From contig JAJFKX010000023.1 in the NCBI GenBank assembly GCA_021772985.1, forward strand, positions 1-64,000: a stretch of DNA of 64,000 bases. The letters are read 5' to 3'. The stretch is from Gammaproteobacteria bacterium (GTDB taxonomy: Bacteria; Pseudomonadota; Gammaproteobacteria; Xanthomonadales; Wenzhouxiangellaceae). The notes under the pieces are model-generated. The model worked only from the letters and a program-made list of their open reading frames with translations, did no database searches and was not told the DNA's origin. The translations under genes were made by a program, and so were the position numbers. Of the stretch, positions 27,386 to 36,270 are shown piece by piece (the first letter of the stretch is position 1; each line of letters opens with the position of its first letter).

Positions 27386-28561
27386 TTATCGGTTGCCGCT
27401 AAATTCTCGTACTACATGCTCGAAATACTGAGCGCCGATTGGCAGCACGCGTTCGTCGATGTCAAAACCAGGGCTGTGCAAAGGGACAGGCTCCCAATCT
27501 GCCATTCGGGCACCGAAACGCACAAAACAGCCTGGCACCTCGTGCAAATAGTAGGAAAAATCTTCAGACCCCATGCTGGGATGCTCCATCCTGGCGATAC
27601 CGGCTTCGCCCACAGTATCGAGGGCTGCACGACGCGCGATAGCAGTTTCTGCAGAGGTATTCACCACCGGTGGATAACCATCGTCGATGCGAACAATGAT
27701 ATTGGCGTTGTGTAGAAGGGCTGTAGCTTCTCCCATGCGCCGCAGGCCATCATGAATATGTTGCCGAACGTCAGGGCGCGTGCTTCGAATAGACCCTTCA
27801 AGTCGTGCCTCTTCCGCAATAACGTTGGCGGCTGTTCCGGCATGAACCTGACCGATGGTCACTACTGACGGATGCAGTGGGTTGATCTCCCTCGACACCA
27901 GCGTCTGAATGGCTGCAATTAGGAAGCCAGCGATTACAACCGCGTCGATCGCCTCGTGCGGTCTTGCGCCGTGTCCACCTTTGCCAAGAATCTCAATAGC
28001 AAAACGGTCAGACTGGGATGTAACTGTGCCCTCGGCGATCATGATACGACCAGTGACAAACTCGTGCGTAACATGACCGGCAAATATCGCCTGAACGTCA
28101 TCAAGTGCACCGGCACGAATCATTCGTCTGGACCCACCGCCATTTTCCTCGGCCGGCTGAAACACATACGTGACGTTCACGGCTGGCGGAGTCGTTCTTA
28201 GCCTGGCTGCAGCACCAAGGACCATTGCCATATGAGCACCGTGACCGCAAGCGTGCACTGCACCCTCATGTATGGATGAATAGTCAGCGCCGGTTGTCTC
28301 ATTGCCTGGCAACGCATCCATTTCCGCTCGAAGGGCGACCGTCGGTGCGCCTTCTGTCACGATCTGGCGTGCCACGATTCCTTCTCCCTCGCCACCATAG
28401 GTGTAAGGCAACTCCAATCGATCCAACTCTTCAATAATGCGCTGTGCTGTCTCAACTTCATGGAAACTCAATTCGGCGTGCTGGTGAAACCAGCGTCGAA
28501 GCTTGATCAGGTGCGCGAGTTCTTCTTTAGGCGCGATCGTGTTGGACTCTGCATTTGTCAT
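27386..28561 (-). CDS. M20D-type amidohydrolase (aminoacyl/IAA-amino acid hydrolase family)
   Basis: The 391-residue metallopeptidase-family enzyme should cleave an N-acyl or amino-acid amide bond. Metal-binding motifs: HACGHGAH (Cys and His ligands), FQPAEENGGG (catalytic and ligand Glu), the inter-domain loop ILGKGGHGARPH and the C-terminal GSEDFSYYL. The family usually has CGHD where this has CGHG; that Asp orients a ligand His in related enzymes, so activity might differ. The ATG at 28561 has GAGG eight bases upstream. It is the last gene of a minus-strand group with the exchanger and ligase. The substrate is unknown. Confidence 0.8.
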   Translation of the reverse strand: MTNAESNTIAPKEELAHLIKLRRWFHQHAELSFHEVETAQRIIEELDRLELPYTYGGEGEGIVARQIVTEGAPTVALRAEMDALPGNETTGADYSSIHEGAVHACGHGAHMAMVLGAAARLRTTPPAVNVTYVFQPAEENGGGSRRMIRAGALDDVQAIFAGHVTHEFVTGRIMIAEGTVTSQSDRFAIEILGKGGHGARPHEAIDAVVIAGFLIAAIQTLVSREINPLHPSVVTIGQVHAGTAANVIAEEARLEGSIRSTRPDVRQHIHDGLRRMGEATALLHNANIIVRIDDGYPPVVNTSAETAIARRAALDTVGEAGIARMEHPSMGSEDFSYYLHEVPGCFVRFGARMADWEPVPLHSPGFDIDERVLPIGAQYFEHVVREFSGNR

Positions 28562-28672
28562 GTTTAAGGCCTCGTTGTTGGTAGGCATTTCAGGAGAAAT
28601 AGTGACCCTATGTACACCGCATCGATAGTAGGTGCTATACCTATGACCGCCGCTGAAAGATAACTGTGTAGA

Positions 28673-29614
28673 CTAGGCATTACTGATGCGTACCAGTGCA
28701 TAGCCAACGTAAAGCGTGAGAATTATTGCGGCCTCTGGTTTCTGAAGCCCCCCTTTTCCTGGTAAAAAGAATCAAGACGACACATGACAGCAACAGTAAG
28801 AATGGCAGGCCAAAATGCAGCATAGTCCGATCGAATTTTAATGTTGCAATGGTCGCCGCGACGCCAATCGGCACCAGCGCATCGAAAATGTTACTACCGA
28901 TGAGATTTCCGACTGAAAGTCCGCCTTTCTTTTTCACTGCAGTCGCAACGGATATCGATAGCTCTGGCAAACTCGTTCCGAGACCGACAATGATGATTGC
29001 GATGAACGATTGGCTAACTGCCATTGCTTCGGCCATGTGCTTTGCTGACTGGACAGTGAGTTCAGCACCGCTGACAACAATAGTAAAACCGACCAGCAGA
29101 TAAACCCAAGAACGAGATCTTGCAGGCAATACATCACTGTGTTTGGTGCTGCTACCTTGAGTTTTTCGGTAAGCAGGAAAATAAAGTAGATAATGTATAT
29201 CGTAATCAGCGTGGCGCCTTCTGATCGGGACACGGTACCGTCAATAGCAACGAGTGCTAAGATGACTAGTGTTCCGACCAGGATACTGCCGTGCCTGTAG
29301 ACGATCTGTTTTGGCAGGGTGAGATAGCGCATTAAGCCCACCAAACCCAAAACAAAGCCGAACTGACACAAAGTGCTGCCCAGCGCACTTCCAATCACGA
29401 CATCGGACGATGATCCACCCAGCAGAAGGTCGCGTATTGCCGCATCGATTGAAATCGTGAGCTCAGGCAGGTCGCTGCCTACGGAGAGTATGGCCACACC
29501 GACTACGAAATCTGACATCCCCAGCCGACTGGCGATTGACGTCGCACCGCGAATGGTCAATTCGGTTCCGAGCCACAGTCCAGCAATGCCGATTATCAGG
29601 AGAAAGATGTCCAC
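28673..29614 (-). pseudogene. Ca/Na (CaCA-family) exchanger, two frameshifts
   Basis: The translation has the two alpha repeats of a YrbG-type sodium/calcium exchanger: GVAILSVGSDLPELTISI in the first half and IIIVGLGTSLPELSISV in the second, with membrane helices around them. The reading frame is broken twice. Near 29130 it changes between TVMYCLQ and SRSWVYLLVG. At a run of six C (28748-28753, six G in the gene) the natural end, continuing as QKPEAAIILTLYVGYALV to a TAG at 28673, falls in another frame. The start is GTG at 29614. It is either a pseudogene or carries sequencing errors, the second at a homopolymer. Confidence 0.75.
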
Positions 29615-29656
29615 CGTATTACCGTATATTTACAGACCAGCATTTTCGGTCGATCG

Positions 29657-30793
29657 TTATACGGGGCATTGTTGCTCTATGGCTAATTCGTCATAAAGTC
29701 GCCTTCGAATATCGTCGACCAACATGCGAGTGTTGCCGTATTCATTATAGGCAATTTGCTGTCTGACGTATCCTGGGGTGATACTTGCGATACTTGAAAG
29801 TTGAGTTGAGATATCGTCTTCGCCGATCTCGCGTGCCGTGTCCGCCGTCGCAACCGCCAAGTCCAGAAAGTATTCGAGTATTGGGCGGGTGGCGCCCGAT
29901 TCATCTTGTATCAACTCAGCCTCCATTCCCCAGTGAGACGCACGAAAATGGTTCTCCCGTTCAATCCATGCAGATAACCGCCGCGGTATGATTGCCTCGA
30001 TCGTTTCACGCTTGTTCGCACACACCCATGCAACGAGTACCCGCACAAATCCAGCGATAAACGCCAAATCGGCAACCGTCGAGGGTGAATCCATTACCCT
30101 GAATTCCAAGGTCCCAAAGTCTGGGTGCGGGCGAATGTCCCAATGAATATCTTTCAGAACTTGAATAGATCCTGCATGCTTGGCCATCTTGAAAAACTTC
30201 ACGAATGCCGACCAATCGTTAAAATACGGTGGAATGCCATATGATCTTGATGCGGTCAACAAACGCCGACGATAGCTAGCATAGCCGGTTTCATGGCCCC
30301 GCCAAAATGGTGAGTTTGCGGCAACTGCGATCAAAAGGGGCAGGCAGGGCGTGAGGTAACGCATGACCCGAACCGCCTCGTCTCCTGATCGCATGCCGAC
30401 ATGGACATGGCTTGCGAACGCTATTTGTGATTGACCGATATAGCCGTGTTCGGACGCGAGCGCTTCGTATCTGGGTAGCGGAGTAATGAGCGCCAGCCTG
30501 CGGCAGAATGGATGGGTGCCAGCACCGATGAGATCCATTCCCAATTCATTACAGCCACGCACCACATCTCGCGTTAGAGTCTGGAAGTAGACTTTTACCT
30601 GCTTTGAATTGGCCGTGATTGGAGAATTCAGTTCGACGCAGGATTGAATGAACTCCGGCTTTACATTTGGGTTGTCTGTAAACGACTCCAATACAGGGCC
30701 GATTCCGGGCTGCAAATCGAGCGTATCGCAATCCAAAAGCTGAAGCTCCCACTCAACACCCAGGGTATAGGAACCATTACTCGTAAAGTCCAT
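29657..30793 (-). CDS. GCS2-family carboxylate-amine ligase (YbdK-like)
   Basis: The 378-residue protein matches the glutamate-cysteine ligase type 2 family: an opening TLGVEWELQLLD, the central FASHVHVGM, a loop ending YGIPPYF, DFGTLEFRVMDSPSTV and a C-terminal DDIRRRLYDE. E. coli YbdK has weak glutamate-cysteine ligase activity in vitro; the real substrate of most members is unknown. The usual GVEEE near the start is GVEWE here. It is intact and lies 42 bases before the exchanger in a shared orientation. Confidence 0.85.
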   Translation of the reverse strand: MDFTSNGSYTLGVEWELQLLDCDTLDLQPGIGPVLESFTDNPNVKPEFIQSCVELNSPITANSKQVKVYFQTLTRDVVRGCNELGMDLIGAGTHPFCRRLALITPLPRYEALASEHGYIGQSQIAFASHVHVGMRSGDEAVRVMRYLTPCLPLLIAVAANSPFWRGHETGYASYRRRLLTASRSYGIPPYFNDWSAFVKFFKMAKHAGSIQVLKDIHWDIRPHPDFGTLEFRVMDSPSTVADLAFIAGFVRVLVAWVCANKRETIEAIIPRRLSAWIERENHFRASHWGMEAELIQDESGATRPILEYFLDLAVATADTAREIGEDDISTQLSSIASITPGYVRQQIAYNEYGNTRMLVDDIRRRLYDELAIEQQCPV

Positions 30794-30834
30794 CGCACTC
30801 GCCGAGTGAAAATCGTGAACTTGCGCAACTGAAA

Positions 30835-31299
30835 CTAAGCTGCCTTCTTTCTCGAGGCCTTTTTTTTCGAGGCCTTTTTTTTCGAGGCCTTTTTCTTGTC
30901 CATGGCTTTTCCGACTTTCACGATTGCCTTGTCAATGTGCAGCGCATGAAACAGATGATGCCGCGCTTCACCTAGGTCTTGTCGTACCTTTGCCAACTCA
31001 CCACGCATTGTGCGTGCTTCATCTTGTACCGCTTTAACGGCTTCCTTGAGTTTCGCGATTTGCGATTGCATTTCGTCACGAGTTTTGTTTGTCGAAGCCT
31101 TGGAAAGCTTCGCCAAGCGCTCTGCTTTTTTTTTCAGTTGCAGCCGCATCTTTTTTAGCCGTGCGTTGGTTCGCTTCAAACTCACCCTTAGGCGATTGCG
31201 CTCCTTATGCAATTTTTCTGAACTCTGGTTTGCGAAACGTAGAAACTCCTGTTTCGCTTCGCGTACTGCCTCTAGCTTCGATGCTAATTCTTCTCTCAT
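30835..31299 (-). CDS. Coiled-coil protein with Lys-rich repeat tail
   Basis: The 154-residue protein is almost wholly helical: a long heptad-rich coiled coil (about 1-110) and a tail of DKKKASKKKASKKKASRKKAA. The tail comes from 15-bp tandem DNA repeats. Such (K/A)-rich tails occur in histone H1-like and phasin-like bacterial proteins and usually bind DNA or polyphosphate. The ATG at 31299 has GGAG seven bases before it. It may head the minus-strand group with the ligase, 41 bases away. No function is assigned. Confidence 0.65.
   Translation of the reverse strand: MREELASKLEAVREAKQEFLRFANQSSEKLHKERNRLRVSLKRTNARLKKMRLQLKKKAERLAKLSKASTNKTRDEMQSQIAKLKEAVKAVQDEARTMRGELAKVRQDLGEARHHLFHALHIDKAIVKVGKAMDKKKASKKKASKKKASRKKAA
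30845..30895. repeat. 15-bp tandem repeats in the coiled-coil gene
   Basis: Three copies of a unit containing TCGAGGCCTTTTT encode the Lys-Lys-Lys-Ala-Ser repeats. The unit is a whole number of codons, so copy changes would alter the tail length without shifting the frame. Confidence 0.8.
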
Positions 31300-31959
31300 C
31301 ACAAATCTCCATGCTTATTGTTCGGTTGAACAACGCCAATCATGGCGAAAGTATCATCAGCGGCCGAGAAAAACTATACGTGATACCCGAAGTTGAATAC
31401 GGCAATTCCGATTCCTTCTATTCTTAAAGTTGTAGCGGTTAATAGTGCTCAAAAAATGCTGGTTGCTCAAGACGAAATCTTGTCGATCCTGGCCGCCTCT
31501 TGCATGATTCGTAAACTTTGTTTGCACACTGGAATCCTGCTGACCGCCAGTCACTATCCGGGCGAAGAGCAGTTTCTTGCCAAGTCTATTCGCGGTCGGG
31601 CGCAGGAGGGGAACATCATGCCCATTGAAAAAATCCACGGTTGCGTCGGTTGTGAGAACTGCGTCGAAGCCAACCCGATTGACGTTATCCACATGGGCCT
31701 CAATACCGATTAAGCTTTTATCGCCATCAGGATGATCGCCAGATTTGCCGTCTGCGTCGCTTCGCAGGAAATGTAGCCCTTGGCGTCATAGTTATGAACT
31801 CAAAACGCACCTTTGTTTATAGCGCACAGTTCATACTTATCATGCATATTGGAATATTGACGATATCGTGCCGTATGAAATGCGGCTAGATATTTTGCTG
31901 GTGTTTTCCAATCTTCTGAGTGTGATTGCAAAATCGCTTTCCATGAGAGGTATCCTTTC
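31300..31959. other. Island segment without a supported gene
   Basis: Overlapping open frames exist on both strands (31393-31713 plus, 31357-31692 minus), but none has a ribosome site or a family that I recognise. The minus-strand frame reads continuously through GFDAVLTTDATVDFFNGHD and could be the remains of a gene. Confidence 0.4.
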
Positions 31960-32280
31960 CTAAAGTTCAAAATCGCTCCCAATATCCGGTGTGTCTAATG
32001 TTTGCTCGTAATTGCTGAAATGCACCAAATCACGGACCAAATCCTGTTTCTGCCTGCCTTGCATGCGCTTGATTTGCGTTTGTAAATACTACCGCTCTTT
32101 AAGTTGCTTTTTAATCATGGCTTCACGCTGACTCTGATCACGTTGATAACTTTGCGATGCCTCACGCTCGTGGACTTTCCAATATTTATCACTAAGTTAG
32201 TCCCATAAACCCTTAAAGCCATGGCGAATGAGGATGCTCCGTTTGTTTTCTTCTATCTGCCAGCGTTCTTTATGGCTCAT
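31960..32280 (-). pseudogene. Remnant of a relaxase-like mobilisation gene
   Basis: One minus-strand frame reads MSHKERWQIEENKRSILIRH, then GFKGLWD, a TAA stop, LSDKYWKVHEREASQSYQRD, a region rich in Gln, Arg and Lys, a TAG stop, and YLQTQIKRMQGRQKQDLVRD to a final TAG at 31960. The frame is kept on both sides of two internal stops, the mark of a dead gene. The GLWD motif followed by an Arg/Gln-rich coiled coil resembles the C-terminus of MobA-type relaxases as I remember them. That identity is tentative. Confidence 0.5.
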
Positions 32281-32891
32281 GTTCAATAATCTGCGCTGCT
32301 TGCAGTGTTCGCTGTGGTCAGGGAGAAAGAGGGGACAAGCACAGCTTTGATGATATTTTGCACCAACCCCATCATCTTGCTGATAGCCATAGCATTGGTC
32401 CCTGTGTGGCGTGCTTTTCTGTGCGGTGTGGATCAGGTTGTCGGCCACAGCGTTGAATACCTCTATGACTGGATATTTCCATGCCTGTCTGATTTGATCG
32501 ATGTGTTTGTGATCAATTTGTGTGGCTATGGGCGGTATTTCATGCTTTTGATGTAGCCATGCTGATAGCGTGGGTTCAATTGGCCTTAAAAATTCGGAGA
32601 TACCGTACAAAACTACTTACGAGATTTTCAAAATCAATAACTTATAATCCAAGTCAATAAGAAAATTTGTACGGTGAAAACCAAGATAATCTATTAATAG
32701 AAAATAGCTATATGTGAGTCAGTTCTGGACTGAAAATCCGAGTTGCTTTTCCGCGTGTTGTTATAATCTGCGTGAGTTTGCGTGACTAATCGAACGGCAG
32801 TGGCTGCTAGTTACTGTGAATGCGTGAGTTTGTGGGATGCTCCGTATTCATAAGTTACTGAAATATAAACAATTGATAATGCTAGCTTGCC
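32281..32891. other. Right arm of the island, no intact gene
   Basis: The relaxase frame stays open to 32610, but I recognise nothing in that part. The rest is AT-rich and carries GTGAGTTTGCGTGAC near 32773 and a related word near 32824. Confidence 0.4.
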
Positions 32892-32936
32892 TTCGTAATG
32901 CGTGGGTCGGGTGTTCGAGTCACCCTATCGGTACCA
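32892..32936 (+). repeat. Right attachment repeat (attR): 3' end of tRNA-Thr
   Basis: These 45 bases match 26760-26804 with one change (T32932 for C26800). There is no 5' half of a tRNA here, so it is not a functional gene. Confidence 0.85.
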
Positions 32937-33240
32937 TTCAAAGCTAATATTTACTATTGTATTTTAAGTTTTCTAGTTTCTAATTTCTTTTAGCAAGGGT
33001 TTTTACAAAATTGCTTTTTGTGGATAGCTGATCCAGCAGTTTCTTTGTAAGTCTATATAAGGTAAGTAATTGCCACTCCTGATAGTGGATATTACGAATG
33101 GTATCAGTGGGTGAATTTGGTAGCCTTTGTCGGCGATCTAACAAAACACTGCAGAGTCACGGTGAGACGCTAATGAGCACCATTCAAAAGAACCAATAGA
33201 GCAAACTGATTGAGAGAAAAGCATTTTCTTGAGGGCAATG
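32937..33240. other. Intergenic region between island and nuclease gene
   Basis: About 300 bp without a gene. I see no clear promoter; a weak relative of the 13-bp box (GGTAAGTAATTG, near 33062) is too poor to call. Confidence 0.4.
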
Positions 33241-34602
33241 ATGAAGCTGAAATTTTTAGGTGCTACAGGAACTGTAACCGGGTCGAAATATCTGCTGGAA
33301 GCAGACGATCAAAAAATCCTCATTGATTGCGGGTTATTTCAGGGGCTTAAAAAACTGCGCCTGCGCAACTGGGAACCGCTGCCCGTTAATCCGGCCTCAA
33401 TCGATGCAGTCATCCTGACCCATGCGCATATCGACCATAGTGGCTATTTACCGCTGTTGGTCAAAAATGGTTTCAGGGGAACGGTTTATTGTTCAGCCGC
33501 GACTGCTGATTTATGCGCTATTTTATTGCCCGACAGTGCTTATTTGCATGAAGAAGATGCAGCGCGTGCTAATCGTTATGGTTATACACGGCATCATCCG
33601 GCTTTACCTTTGTACACACAAGCAGATGCCCGTAAAGCGCTTGCCCGGCTGAGGCCTGTAACATTTGGTGATCATCACCGTTTGAGTGATAGGCTCTCAT
33701 TTCAACTAACACATGCTGGACATATTTTGGGTGCAGCTTGTATCAGCATCAGTACTGGGCATACCCGGATTGTATTTTCAGGTGATCTCGGCCGCCCGCA
33801 TGATCCTTTGATGAATGCCCCAGCGATAATTCAGAAGGCCGATTACTTGATTTTGGAATCGACATATGGCGATCGGTTGCATGCAAGTATTGAGCCACTT
33901 GATCAGTTGGAAGCGATCATCAATAAAACAGTGGCTCGCTCGGGGAAATTGATTATCCCTTCCTTTGCAGTAGGACGTGCACAAAGCATCATGTACTACA
34001 TCTATACACTTAAAAAAGCAGGTCGTATTGCTGACATACCAGTTTATCTGGACAGCCCGATGGCAATTAGTACGACCTTACTTTTGCATCAACATAAAAA
34101 TGAACACCGTTTGTCAAAACAGGACTGCAAAGATGTTTGCGGCAGCGTGACCTATACACGCACCGCTGAACAATCCAAAGCCATTTACTCTTCACATGGT
34201 GATCAACCGATCATTATTATTTCGGCCAGCGGCATGCTCACCGGAGGAAGGGTTTTGCATCATCTTAAGCGGTATGTAGAGGATGCACGTAATACTATCT
34301 TGTTAGTAGGTTTCCAGGCTATGGGGACGCGTGGAGCCAGGCTTGCCCATGGCGAAACTGAGATTAAAATTCATGGAGAATTATTTGATGTGCGTGCTGA
34401 AATCGATGTGCTTGATAACATTTCCGCGCATGCCGATCATAAGGAAATCCAGGAGTGGCTTGCTCATTTTCAAGAACCGCCAGGCAAGACATTTTTAACC
34501 CATGGTGAGCCTGAAGCGATCTCTTCGTTCAAATTTAAACTGGAACACCATCTTGGCTGGGATGTGGAGATTCCAGATTATGGCCAGGTTTTTGAACTGT
34601 AG
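33241..34602 (+). CDS. Metallo-beta-lactamase/beta-CASP RNA nuclease
   Basis: The 453-residue protein has the MBL motif HAHIDHSG, further metal ligands (THAGHILGA and FSGDLG), the beta-CASP part (SFAVGRAQ, SASGMLTGGR) and a C-terminal RMMBL segment with NISAHADHKE and LTHGE. The family, related to CPSF73, includes bacterial exo- and endoribonucleases. Two ATGs stand together; the second (33241) has GAGGG at the better distance. It is the first gene after the island and leads a stress-type region. Role in RNA decay is inferred from family. Confidence 0.88.
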   Translation: MKLKFLGATGTVTGSKYLLEADDQKILIDCGLFQGLKKLRLRNWEPLPVNPASIDAVILTHAHIDHSGYLPLLVKNGFRGTVYCSAATADLCAILLPDSAYLHEEDAARANRYGYTRHHPALPLYTQADARKALARLRPVTFGDHHRLSDRLSFQLTHAGHILGAACISISTGHTRIVFSGDLGRPHDPLMNAPAIIQKADYLILESTYGDRLHASIEPLDQLEAIINKTVARSGKLIIPSFAVGRAQSIMYYIYTLKKAGRIADIPVYLDSPMAISTTLLLHQHKNEHRLSKQDCKDVCGSVTYTRTAEQSKAIYSSHGDQPIIIISASGMLTGGRVLHHLKRYVEDARNTILLVGFQAMGTRGARLAHGETEIKIHGELFDVRAEIDVLDNISAHADHKEIQEWLAHFQEPPGKTFLTHGEPEAISSFKFKLEHHLGWDVEIPDYGQVFEL

Positions 34603-34737
34603 TTGCAGCAAACTCACCGTGAACAAGCAGTATTTATGGTTTGGCTGGTGTTATAAATTTTGATGTGTTTCGCCGGGAGAGTCTAAAAAAGGTTTGAAGG
34701 CAGATGCAGGTAGATAGTCAATGATAGGCAGTCAATA

Positions 34738-35499
34738 ATGAAAACAAAAGACGCTCATACTCTTTTGCAGCAACATCATCCTAAAGCGATTCAGAAGCGG
34801 CTAAGCCAACCCCCTAAATCACAGCATATTTCCGATGCAGTGCTTGGCGGTATTGACGGCTGTGTTACAACCTTTGCTGTCGTATCAGGCACTTTGGGCG
34901 CCGGGTTTCCAAAATCTGTGGCATTGGTATTGGGCGTTGCTAATTTACTGGCAGATGGTTTTAGCATGGCTATCAGTAATTATGAAGCAGTTAAAGCCCA
35001 CGGTGAGTTTGTCGATAGTGTTGTACAAATCGAAGAAGAACACATAGATAAAGTGCCGGCTGGTGAACGGGAGGAAATCCGGCAAATATTTCGGCAAAAA
35101 GGTTTTAGCGGCAAAGTGCTTGAACAAATTACCAGCACAATAACCCAGGATCGCCAGCTTTGGGTGCAGACCATGCTGGCAGAAGAATATGGTATACAAA
35201 ATATCAGCCTGAATCCTTGGCGTTCGGCTATGACCACCTTCACCTCATTTTTTGTTGTTGGACTGGTACCATTAATACCTTTTCTTTTGCCACAATTGGC
35301 TATAAAAAACCAGTTCATATTGAGTGCGTGCCTTGCCTGCTTGATGTTTTTTCTAATTGGGATGATGAAAAGTCTGGTATTCTCTAAGCCAGTATTTTTA
35401 TCAGGTTTGCGCACGCTGCTAACGGGAGGTTCTGCAGCAACGATTGCTTTTATTGCTGGTTATATTTTAAGGAAGTTTTTTGATGTTGCGGGTGCTTAA
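34738..35499 (+). CDS. VIT1/CCC1-family membrane transporter
   Basis: The 253-residue protein has the VIT1 layout: the first helix pair (DAVLGGIDGCVTTFAVVSG, then ANLLADGFSMAISNYEAV), a charged cytoplasmic part with Glu residues (IEEEHIDKVPAGEREE), then three more membrane helices. Eukaryotic members move iron or manganese into vacuoles; bacterial ones probably export Fe2+ or Mn2+. The metal is inferred only. It follows the nuclease by 135 bp on the same strand. Confidence 0.85.
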   Translation: MKTKDAHTLLQQHHPKAIQKRLSQPPKSQHISDAVLGGIDGCVTTFAVVSGTLGAGFPKSVALVLGVANLLADGFSMAISNYEAVKAHGEFVDSVVQIEEEHIDKVPAGEREEIRQIFRQKGFSGKVLEQITSTITQDRQLWVQTMLAEEYGIQNISLNPWRSAMTTFTSFFVVGLVPLIPFLLPQLAIKNQFILSACLACLMFFLIGMMKSLVFSKPVFLSGLRTLLTGGSAATIAFIAGYILRKFFDVAGA

Positions 35500-35565
35500 A
35501 ACTGGCACGGTGCCTATATATGCTTATTGGTACAAACCGTTGCTATGGCAATATATTTATTAAGT

Positions 35566-36216
35566 ATGACAGAAGAGCCTAATATTACAGTACCACCATC
35601 ACGCGTCAATCACCGTGTGCTGCGCTGGCTTGGTGTGTGGCTGTTGGCAGTGTGGACGGCCGCAGCCATCGAGCCGAGTTATCGCCAGGACTGGCTGTTG
35701 GAAAACATCCTGGTTTTTCTGAGTGTGTTAATACTGTTGCTTATTTACTCGCGCTTGCCCTTTACTACCGGGACCTATGTGGCGTTAACGGTTTTTATGA
35801 CTTTGCATCTGATTGGCGCACATTACACTTATTCGGAAACACCCATTGGCGATTGGCTGGCAGCAGCTTTCAATTGGCAGCGTAATCACTATGATCGTAT
35901 AGTGCATTTCAGCTTTGGATTGCTCATGGCCCCAGCGGTGCGGCAAATTATTCGCTGTAACGCTAATGCAGCAAAAGGCTGGGATTTGGTCTTGACTGCC
36001 GTTGTGATACTTGGTCTAAGTGCTTTGTTTGAAATTATCGAGGCTGCAACAGCAATGATCGTTAATCCGGAGTTGGGCATGGCCTACTTAGGCACCCAGG
36101 GTGATGTTTGGGACTCACAAAAAGACAGTGTATTAGCATTATTCGGCAGCGTCATTTTTCTTATATGTGTGGCCCTGCGACGACGCCAAAAAACCCTGGA
36201 TAAATTCACACAATGA
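35566..36216 (+). CDS. DUF2238 membrane protein (YjdF-like)
   Basis: The 216-residue inner-membrane protein has about six helices and the family words GAHYTYSETPIGDW and NHYDRIVHFSFGLLMAP. Its function is unknown to me. Possible starts are 35527, 35545 and 35566, none with a good ribosome site; I took the one that fits family length. A probable terminator follows. Confidence 0.75.
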   Translation: MTEEPNITVPPSRVNHRVLRWLGVWLLAVWTAAAIEPSYRQDWLLENILVFLSVLILLLIYSRLPFTTGTYVALTVFMTLHLIGAHYTYSETPIGDWLAAAFNWQRNHYDRIVHFSFGLLMAPAVRQIIRCNANAAKGWDLVLTAVVILGLSALFEIIEAATAMIVNPELGMAYLGTQGDVWDSQKDSVLALFGSVIFLICVALRRRQKTLDKFTQ

Positions 36217-36252
36217 CTGTACTGGATAATACCAGTTCAGGAATTTTATTTT
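36217..36252 (+). terminator. Probable terminator after the DUF2238 gene
   Basis: CTGTACTGG (36217-36225) pairs with CCAGTTCAG (36232-36240) with one mismatch and a six-base loop, then a T-rich stretch follows. Confidence 0.5.
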
Positions 36253-36270
36253 GGCTTAAAACCAATATTT

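Larger units (their letters stand above)
26805..32891. mobile_element. Decayed genomic island inserted in tRNA-Thr
   Basis: About 6.1 kb lies between the two 45-bp tRNA repeats. The contents are accessory and partly broken: a chimeric fixJ fragment, an amidohydrolase, a frameshifted exchanger, a GCS2-type ligase, a coiled-coil protein and a relaxase-like remnant. No integrase or intact transfer gene is seen, so the element probably cannot move by itself. GTGAGTTT-GCGTGAC-type words occur just inside both ends (near 26857 and 32773) and may be remains of recombinase arm sites. Confidence 0.75.

Noticed and set aside
26927-27715. A 262-codon open frame with a receiver domain
   Set aside because: It is an artefact: an exchanger fragment, a fixJ fragment and the antisense of the amidohydrolase end happen to be in one frame.
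31357-31692. A 111-codon minus-strand frame in the island
   Set aside because: The composition is plausible for a former gene, but I found no family motif or start signal, so it is mentioned only as part of an unresolved segment.
31393-31713. A 106-codon plus-strand frame with CxxC (GCVGCENC)
   Set aside because: No ribosome site, no recognisable family, and it overlaps an equally long frame on the other strand.
26857-32840. GTGAGTTTGCGTGA words as a CRISPR or repeat array
   Set aside because: There are only about three imperfect copies at irregular distances and no spacers; at most recombinase arm-type sites.
32892-32936. A second tRNA-Thr gene
   Set aside because: Only the 3' half is present and the acceptor stem has a mismatch; it is the attachment repeat.
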